A stretch of DNA of 64,000 nt from CAVQFB01 sp963711675 (lineage in GTDB: Bacteria; Acidobacteriota; Terriglobia; Terriglobales; Acidobacteriaceae): contig CAVQFB010000018.1 of assembly GCA_963711675.1 (NCBI GenBank), forward strand, positions 1-64,000. Reading direction: 5' to 3'. Position numbers and translations under genes: made by a program. The notes under the pieces are model-generated. The model made no database searches, was not told where the DNA came from, and saw nothing but the letters and a program-made list of their open reading frames with translations. This document shows, piece by piece, positions 62,988 through 64,000 of the stretch. Position 1 is the first letter of the stretch, and the number at the start of each line of letters is the position of its first letter.

Positions 62988-64000
62988 ATGACCTGGCCAC
63001 TTGACGCCACGAAGCTCGATCGCGCGCGGGCGCTGATGACAGATCAGGACCTGAGCGCGCTGGTGGTGCGGGCGCCGGACAACGTGGTCTATCTCACGAG
63101 CTACTGGTGCATGAAGGGCTATGACGCAGTCGTATTTCCGCGCGAGGGCGAGCCGACGCTGATTGCGCTGGAACCGCAGCTTGCCGATGCCCAGCGCAAC
63201 TCGTGGACGAAGGACATTCGTTTGTTCAAGGGCTACGACGAGCGTGATCCGCGGCCGCCACAGTATAGGGCCTTGGATATTGCTCTTGAAGTGCTGAAGC
63301 AACGCGGATTGACGGACAAAGTGGCAGTCGAGCTCAACATGGGCACACAGAGTGCCGACCGGATGGTGGGCGAGCCGACCACGCCGACGCAAATTTACTT
63401 TGACGCCTTCCGCAAAGTTGCAGGCCAGGTTGTAGACGCAACTCCGCTGCTCAACGAGGCGCGTTCGATCAAGACGGCGCAGGAAATCGAACGCATGAAG
63501 CTGGCGAATGAGTTGGCCGCGCTGGCGATGGACTACACCCGCGAGCACATGCGCCCGGGCATGAAGGAAAGCGAAGTAGGCGGCATGTATGAGGGCTTCG
63601 TCCACGGTCTGGGCGTCGGCTACAAGGGCAAGGTCGAGATGGCGCGCGCGTTTACTCTGGTATGGTCGGGCAAGGGGATTGCAACTTTTACCGCGACCGG
63701 CGACCGTCCGGTGCAGGAACACGAGCCGACTCTGTTTGAAATATGGGTGTGCGTGGACGGTTACTGGACCGATCTCACGAAGAACGCATGTCCCGGCGAT
63801 CTCACGCCGGAATATCACAAGCTGCTCGACCTGCTGCTGAAAGTCTTCAACGAGGCGGTTCGCTACTCGAAGGACGGAGCAGATTTCCCGCAGTTGGACC
63901 GGCTGGTGCGAGCCCGCATCGCCGAGGGCGGATATGCGGGCCAGCCGTCGCACCCGATCTGTCATGGCGTCGGCGCGCGCGCACACGAATTTCCCTACGC
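62988..64000 (+). CDS. M24 (Xaa-Pro peptidase/creatinase fold) hydrolase, 3' part cut by window edge
   Basis: 337 residues seen, ribosome-binding site GGAAAGAGG. An N-terminal creatinase-like domain (LVVRAPDNVVYLTSYWCMKG, VAVELNMGTQSADRM) leads to the pita-bread fold: EIERMKLANELAALAMDYTR, EMARAFTLVWSGKGIATFTA, TLFEIWVCVDGYWTDLTKNA and HPICHGVGARAHEFPYA. In M24 metallopeptidases the two Asp ligands lie in DxG.....GYxxDxTRT. Here the first position is Glu251, the second Asp262 is kept, and the metal His would be His326. The change may indicate a creatinase-like, non-peptidase activity. The rest of the gene is outside the window. Confidence 0.85.
   Translation, partial: MTWPLDATKLDRARALMTDQDLSALVVRAPDNVVYLTSYWCMKGYDAVVFPREGEPTLIALEPQLADAQRNSWTKDIRLFKGYDERDPRPPQYRALDIALEVLKQRGLTDKVAVELNMGTQSADRMVGEPTTPTQIYFDAFRKVAGQVVDATPLLNEARSIKTAQEIERMKLANELAALAMDYTREHMRPGMKESEVGGMYEGFVHGLGVGYKGKVEMARAFTLVWSGKGIATFTATGDRPVQEHEPTLFEIWVCVDGYWTDLTKNACPGDLTPEYHKLLDLLLKVFNEAVRYSKDGADFPQLDRLVRARIAEGGYAGQPSHPICHGVGARAHEFPY

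Noticed and set aside
61902..63986. Long minus-strand frame opposite the ketopantoate-reductase and M24 genes
   Set aside because: Its translation is Arg/His-rich without domains and both plus-strand genes are well supported.

Overview
The window reads as chromosomal DNA of a soil-type acidobacterium (Acidobacteriota, probably class Terriglobia; inferred from gene content, no rRNA is present). The pointers are two very large TonB-dependent receptors with an N-terminal carboxypeptidase-regulatory-like domain, secreted TPR and FG-GAP/ASPIC-UnbV proteins, a serine/threonine kinase fused to a TolB-like propeller, a membrane-anchored winged-helix-like protein, TonB C-terminal-like domain fusions, and short intergenic stem-loop repeats. 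GC content is high and coding density is normal. No tRNA, rRNA, CRISPR array, integrase, transposase or phage gene was recognised.

Region by region. 1-5105: 5' part of a PfkB-type sugar kinase, a secreted TPR protein, and a TonB-dependent receptor gene broken by many indels. 5.1-12.4 kb: a membrane-anchored regulator-like protein divergent from that receptor, a large TPR protein, a CRTAC1-like FG-GAP protein, an HdeD-family membrane protein and a small secreted protein. 12.4-18.7 kb: a RibD/DHFR-fold reductase, a secreted TonB-like protein with cysteine-pair repeats, an ammonium transporter translationally coupled to an outer-membrane barrel, an NTF2-fold protein and a duplicated ferredoxin-like-fold protein. 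18.8-27.2 kb: a Tat-exported FG-GAP protein, a secreted six-hairpin glycosidase followed by a GH13 gene carrying indels, a BNR-repeat lipoprotein and an NTF2-fold protein. 27.3-37.2 kb: a CpaE-like ATPase, a PilZ protein, an MFS exporter, an SDH-type serine protease, a Ser/Thr kinase, an alpha/beta hydrolase with one frameshift and an SH3-TonB_C protein.

37.3-40.2 kb is a korDABC operon for a 2-oxoacid:ferredoxin oxidoreductase, with a CRP-like palindrome upstream. 40.4-44.3 kb is an osmoprotectant-type ABC importer (ATPase, permease, binding protein) coupled to a SagB-type nitroreductase gene that carries one frameshift. 44.5-50.0 kb is a compact coenzyme F420 operon, cofG-cofD-cofC-cofE-cofH-npdG, nearly all joined by start/stop overlaps.

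Divergent from cofG, 50.2-64.0 kb is a plus-strand cluster that looks like one catabolic unit: GntR/FCD regulator, large TonB-dependent receptor, flavin reductase, luciferase-like monooxygenase, two membrane proteins built from three copies of a His-x-His four-helix module, the M, S, G and L type subunits of a molybdenum hydroxylase of the xanthine dehydrogenase/CO dehydrogenase family, a ketopantoate-reductase-family dehydrogenase and an M24 peptidase-fold hydrolase cut by the window edge. The substrate is unknown. This cluster, and its histidine-rich membrane module in particular, is the best candidate for an undescribed system.

Four genes (receptor 1493-5105, GH13 23386-25102, hydrolase 35405-36473, nitroreductase 40385-41933) have indels while the protein sequence remains well conserved on either side. 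Consensus sequencing error is at least as likely as true gene decay.
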